Origin: Rhodocyclaceae bacterium
Lineage (GTDB): Bacteria; Pseudomonadota; Gammaproteobacteria; Burkholderiales; Rhodocyclaceae
NCBI GenBank assembly: GCA_030681195.1
Contig: JAUXXJ010000005.1
Coordinates: 186,001-250,000 of the forward strand
Direction of reading: 5' to 3'
Length of the DNA stretch: 64,000 nt
Shown here: positions 61,954-64,000 of the stretch, in pieces
Numbering within the stretch: the stretch's first letter is position 1
How the letters are laid out: each line of letters begins with the position of its first letter
Made by a program: the position numbers and the translations under genes
Notes under the pieces: generated by a model
What the model saw: the letters and a program-made list of their open reading frames with translations, nothing else
Database searches by the model: none
Told to the model about the DNA's origin: nothing

Positions 61954-62769
61954 GTGCGCCCGGCAGGGCGCACTTACTTGGAGGTGGAAGTCCTCTACTC
62001 GCCCGACAAGGGGAAGAGTTAGCTGAACGGCAAGGGTGTTCTGGGCGACTGAAAATCTGGAGGAAGCCGAAGGCAAAGCGCTGGTCTGACGAACAGGAAG
62101 CGGATACGAGGCGGCACGGAGGGGTAAGGCGGCCAATATCGTCGAAGCCCGAAACTTGTACGGAACGCCGTGACGTATATCCGACAGGCATAAGCGTGAA
62201 GGTGAGTGCGCAATACCCGGGGAGATCTGCACGGGTGCCGAGGGGAACCTCCGTGCTACCGCCATCGAGAGGAGAAATTCTTCGATCGCGTCAATCACGA
62301 CCTGCTGATGCAGAAACTCTCGACGAAGATCGATGATGGGCGAATGCTTCGCCTCATCCGCCGGTATCTGGAAGCAGGCATGATGGCCGACGGGATGGTA
62401 TCCCAACGGACCGAAGGCACACCGCAAGGCGGGCCCTTGAGTCCGCTGCTGTCGAACATCCTGCTGACGGAATTGGATCCTGTGGCGACAGTGGAAACGC
62501 CCCTATACTCGCGCCAAGAACTTGATGAGGGCAGGACTGAAGGAAGAGCGGGCATTTTGCTCGGCGTTCAACCAACGTGGGCCGTGGTGGAACAGTGGCG
62601 CGAGCCACATGAACCAGGCTTTCCCGAAGTCCTTCTTTGATCGATTAGGTCTGCTGTCGCTGCTCGATACGCTGCGACGACTCCAGTGTGTTCAATGAAC
62701 CGCCGGATGCGGAACCGCACGTCCGGTGGTGTGAGAGGGCGACGGGGGTGACCCCGTCCCCTACTTGAT
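61954..62769 (+). mobile_element. Degenerate group II intron inserted behind a terminator
   Basis: The 5' end GTGCGCC starts a structured intron 5' region (61954 to about 62270). The 3' end has an intact domain V (CCGGATGCGGAACCGCACGTCCGG, given here as 62703-62726) and domain VI, ending CTACTTGAT. The insertion point right after a rho-independent terminator is the habit of class C introns. The internal coding region is deleted and frameshifted, so it cannot move on its own; splicing RNA parts may be intact. Confidence 0.85.
62272..62699 (+). pseudogene. Deleted group II intron reverse transcriptase/maturase
   Basis: Two remnants in different frames. Part 1 is a middle RT segment (EKFFDRVNHDLLMQKLSTK, then GTPQGGPLSPLLSNILLTELD, about 62272-62475). 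Part 2, in another frame, is the C-terminal maturase end (LWRQWKRPYTRAKNLMRAG, then GPWWNSGASHMNQAFPKSFFDRLGLLSLLD and LQCVQ, about 62480-62699). The N-terminus, the YADD active site and the thumb domain are missing. An open frame at 62206-62640 is only a fusion of the debris. Confidence 0.88.
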
Positions 62770-62781
62770 GTGCGCCCGGCA
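62770..62781 (+). repeat. Second copy of the intron 5' terminus
   Basis: The 12 bases directly after the intron 3' end (GTGCGCCCGGCA) are identical to the first 12 bases of the intron at 61954-61965. They look like the stub of an older intron into whose upstream side the present one inserted, or an exon mimic. Confidence 0.6.
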
Positions 62782-62875
62782 CCTTTGAGGTGGTCGTATC
62801 GACAAAGGCGATGTGCATGTTGGTGCCGTCGTTGGTCGTGCCAACAAAAATTCGCGACAGATAGGGCTAAGTGTC

Positions 62876-62904
62876 TTGAAATCTTGTAGTTTTCTGGTTA
62901 GAAT
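62876..62904 (+). promoter_or_regulatory. Promoter of the rpsF operon
   Basis: TTGAAA (62876-62881), 17-base spacer, TAGAAT (62899-62904). The spacing is ideal, and the rpsF ATG is 72 bases downstream. The leader holds no fold I recognise as an S6:S18-binding element. Confidence 0.7.
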
Positions 62905-62976
62905 CGCCGGCTTTTCATCCTTGCCCAAACCGTACGCATGCGGGAGGGCTCAACCACTGACCCAAAAGGAGCGTGC

Positions 62977-63369
62977 ATGCGACATTACGAAATCGTTTTC
63001 ATCGTCCATCCGGACCAATCCGACCAAGTGCCGGCCATGATCGAGCGTTACAAGGCGCTGGTCACTGCCAAAACGGGCGCCATTCATCGTCTCGAAGACT
63101 GGGGCCGTCGCCAGTTGGCCTACCCGATCCAGAAGGTTCACAAAGCACACTATGTGCTGATGAACATCGAATGCGATGGCGAAACCCTTGCAGAGCTCGA
63201 AAATGCATTCAAGTTCAACGATGCTGTGCTGCGTCACCTGACCGTCAAGATGGATAAGGCTGAAACCACCCCGTCGCCGATGATGAAGGAAGAGAAGTCG
63301 CGCTCCCTGACCAGCGAAGGCCAAGGCGAAGCCCGTACCGAGGAGGCTGCGGCTGCCGCTGCCGCTTGA
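62977..63369 (+). CDS. rpsF: 30S ribosomal protein S6
   Basis: A 130-residue S6 starting [14 protein letters not shown] behind AAAAGGAG. Core ferredoxin-like fold with [26 protein letters not shown] (span 37-62) and LRHLTVKMD. The C-terminal tail is long and ends in a run of Ala/Glu (EEAAAAAAA), possibly a target of RimK-like modification in relatives. It binds S18 on the platform. A longer start at 62938 is not needed. Confidence 0.96.
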   Translation: MRHYEIVFIVHPDQSDQVPAMIERYKALVTAKTGAIHRLEDWGRRQLAYPIQKVHKAHYVLMNIECDGETLAELENAFKFNDAVLRHLTVKMDKAETTPSPMMKEEKSRSLTSEGQGEARTEEAAAAAAA

Positions 63370-63370
63370 G

Positions 63371-63667
63371 ATTAATCGCTGCGCGCTTTCCGGGCAGCTG
63401 ATCGAGCGAGGCCAGCTTCGTTACACGCCTGCCGGGATTCCGGTCATCGAATTCCGCGTTGGGCATGTTTCAGAGCAGCAGGAAGCCGGCAATCCACGTC
63501 GGGTCGAATGCGAAATGCCTTGTGTGGCTGTGGGACCTTCCGCCCTGATGCTCAAAACAGCCGATCCCGGAATGGCACTGGAACTCGAAGGTTTCCTCGC
63601 CGCCCGCAGCCTCAAGCAAAAATCAGTCGTGCTGCACGTTACGCACATCGAATTTACGGAAAATTGA
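63371..63667 (+). CDS. priB: Primosomal replication protein N (PriB), ATT start
   Basis: A 98-residue single OB-fold protein reading (M)NRCALSGQLIERGQLRYT, then GIPVIEFRVGH, FLAARS and LHVTHIEF, as in PriB. No ATG, GTG or TTG is in frame near its start; ATT at 63371, one base after the rpsF stop, gives the exact family N-terminus. The frame is otherwise intact. PriB helps PriA restart replication forks. Position between rpsF and rpsR is the standard one. Start codon choice is inference. Confidence 0.88.
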   Translation: MNRCALSGQLIERGQLRYTPAGIPVIEFRVGHVSEQQEAGNPRRVECEMPCVAVGPSALMLKTADPGMALELEGFLAARSLKQKSVVLHVTHIEFTEN

Positions 63668-63682
63668 ACAAAGGACTTTGAA

Positions 63683-63955
63683 ATGGCATTTAAGCCCGGC
63701 AACAAAAAAAAGGACGACCGCAACAAGAACCGCAACATGTTCAAGCGTCGCAAGTTCTGCCGCTTCTCGGCCGAAAAGATCGAGCAGGTGGATTACAAGG
63801 ATGTCGATATCCTGAAAGACTTCATCACTGAAAACGGCAAAATCATGCCGGCCCGCATCACCGGCACCAAGACGCGCTTCCAGCGCCAGTTGTCGACCGC
63901 CATCAAGCGAGCACGCTTCCTGGCCCTGATGCCCTACACCGATCTGCACCAGTAA
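63683..63955 (+). CDS. rpsR: 30S ribosomal protein S18
   Basis: A 90-residue S18: [22 protein letters not shown] then [30 protein letters not shown]. It contains one Cys (KFCRF), so it is of the single-Cys type rather than a full zinc form. It lies 15 bases after priB. Confidence 0.97.
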   Translation: MAFKPGNKKKDDRNKNRNMFKRRKFCRFSAEKIEQVDYKDVDILKDFITENGKIMPARITGTKTRFQRQLSTAIKRARFLALMPYTDLHQ

Positions 63956-63970
63956 GCGAGGAGAACCACG

Positions 63971-64000
63971 ATGCAAATCATTCTGATGGACAAAGTTGTT
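63971..64000 (+). CDS. rplI: 50S ribosomal protein L9 (5' end only)
   Basis: The window ends after 10 codons, MQIILMDKVV, which match the L9 N-terminus (MQVILLEKV type). GAGGAG precedes the ATG. Position after rpsR is the standard operon order. Confidence 0.85.
   Translation, partial: MQIILMDKVV

Noticed and set aside
62206-62640. Intact reverse transcriptase gene
   Set aside because: Lacks N-terminus, YADD and thumb; frame joins unrelated debris.

Overview
The window reads as a chromosomal segment of a GC-rich betaproteobacterium, most likely Rhodocyclales (Dechloromonas/Azonexus-like; the rank is inference). Pointers: lepA-lepB-DUF4845-rnc-era-recO-pdxJ-acpS and pyrG-kdsA-eno-ftsB gene orders, an EF-P with Arg32 next to EarP, priB inside rpsF-rpsR-rplI, and a circularly permuted two-piece tmRNA gene. 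Nearly all space is coding; no prophage or CRISPR array is visible.

Layout: 1-3.1 kb envelope-stress genes (rseB, rseC, degQ) and a glutaredoxin-like gene; 3.2-10.6 kb a translation/RNA/cofactor run (lepA to nagZ); 10.6-13.5 kb a Cys-rich redox-type protein, efp/earP and a mazEF-type toxin-antitoxin; 13.6-20.5 kb uvrC, pgsA, pyrG, kdsA, eno, ftsB and an orphan FliL-like gene; 20.5-27 kb a tightly overlapping minus-strand operon queD-gcvT-gcvH-gcvP-gcvR-like-gamma-carbonic anhydrase-SIMPL; 27-35 kb a radical SAM gene, lysC, tRNA-Ser and small or unknown genes; 35.1-51.5 kb a 16-kb minus-strand chemotaxis cluster (cheY, HAMP-less transducer, STAS, cheA, four further transducers, two cheW, cheR, cheB, cheD) interrupted by a Uma2 gene and a hicAB pair; 51.7-52 kb permuted ssrA; 52-58.7 kb pyrD, both N-degron aminoacyltransferases (bpt, aat) and a ferric-iron ABC transporter with two Fur-like operators; 58.8-61.8 kb acuI-type reductase and prpE; then tRNA-Val, a degenerate group II intron behind its terminator, and the rpsF-priB-rpsR-rplI operon.

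The most striking feature is a dispersed 24-bp DNA repeat (starts AAAAGTCGGCG, ends GCGGGACGGC) found by eye 18 times between 9.0 and 57.7 kb. Six copies are exact, eleven lie inside coding sequences and ten of those eleven are in the same orientation as the gene. The repeat has no stop codon in any of its six frames, so inside proteins it appears as [15 protein letters not shown] or AVPPAPTF. Two copies are split at the same point by a related 27-bp hairpin module in opposite orientations. Three copies bracket the accessory genes inserted in the chemotaxis cluster. I do not recognise this as a named family; its role (uptake-type signal, miniature mobile repeat, recombination site) is open.

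Other points worth attention: two genes (glutaredoxin-like and priB) whose only sensible start is ATT, a G10 tract inside rseB and a C9 tract upstream of a transducer gene, co-transcription of N-degron genes with an iron transporter ATPase, and a perfect 34-bp palindrome between convergent fbp genes.
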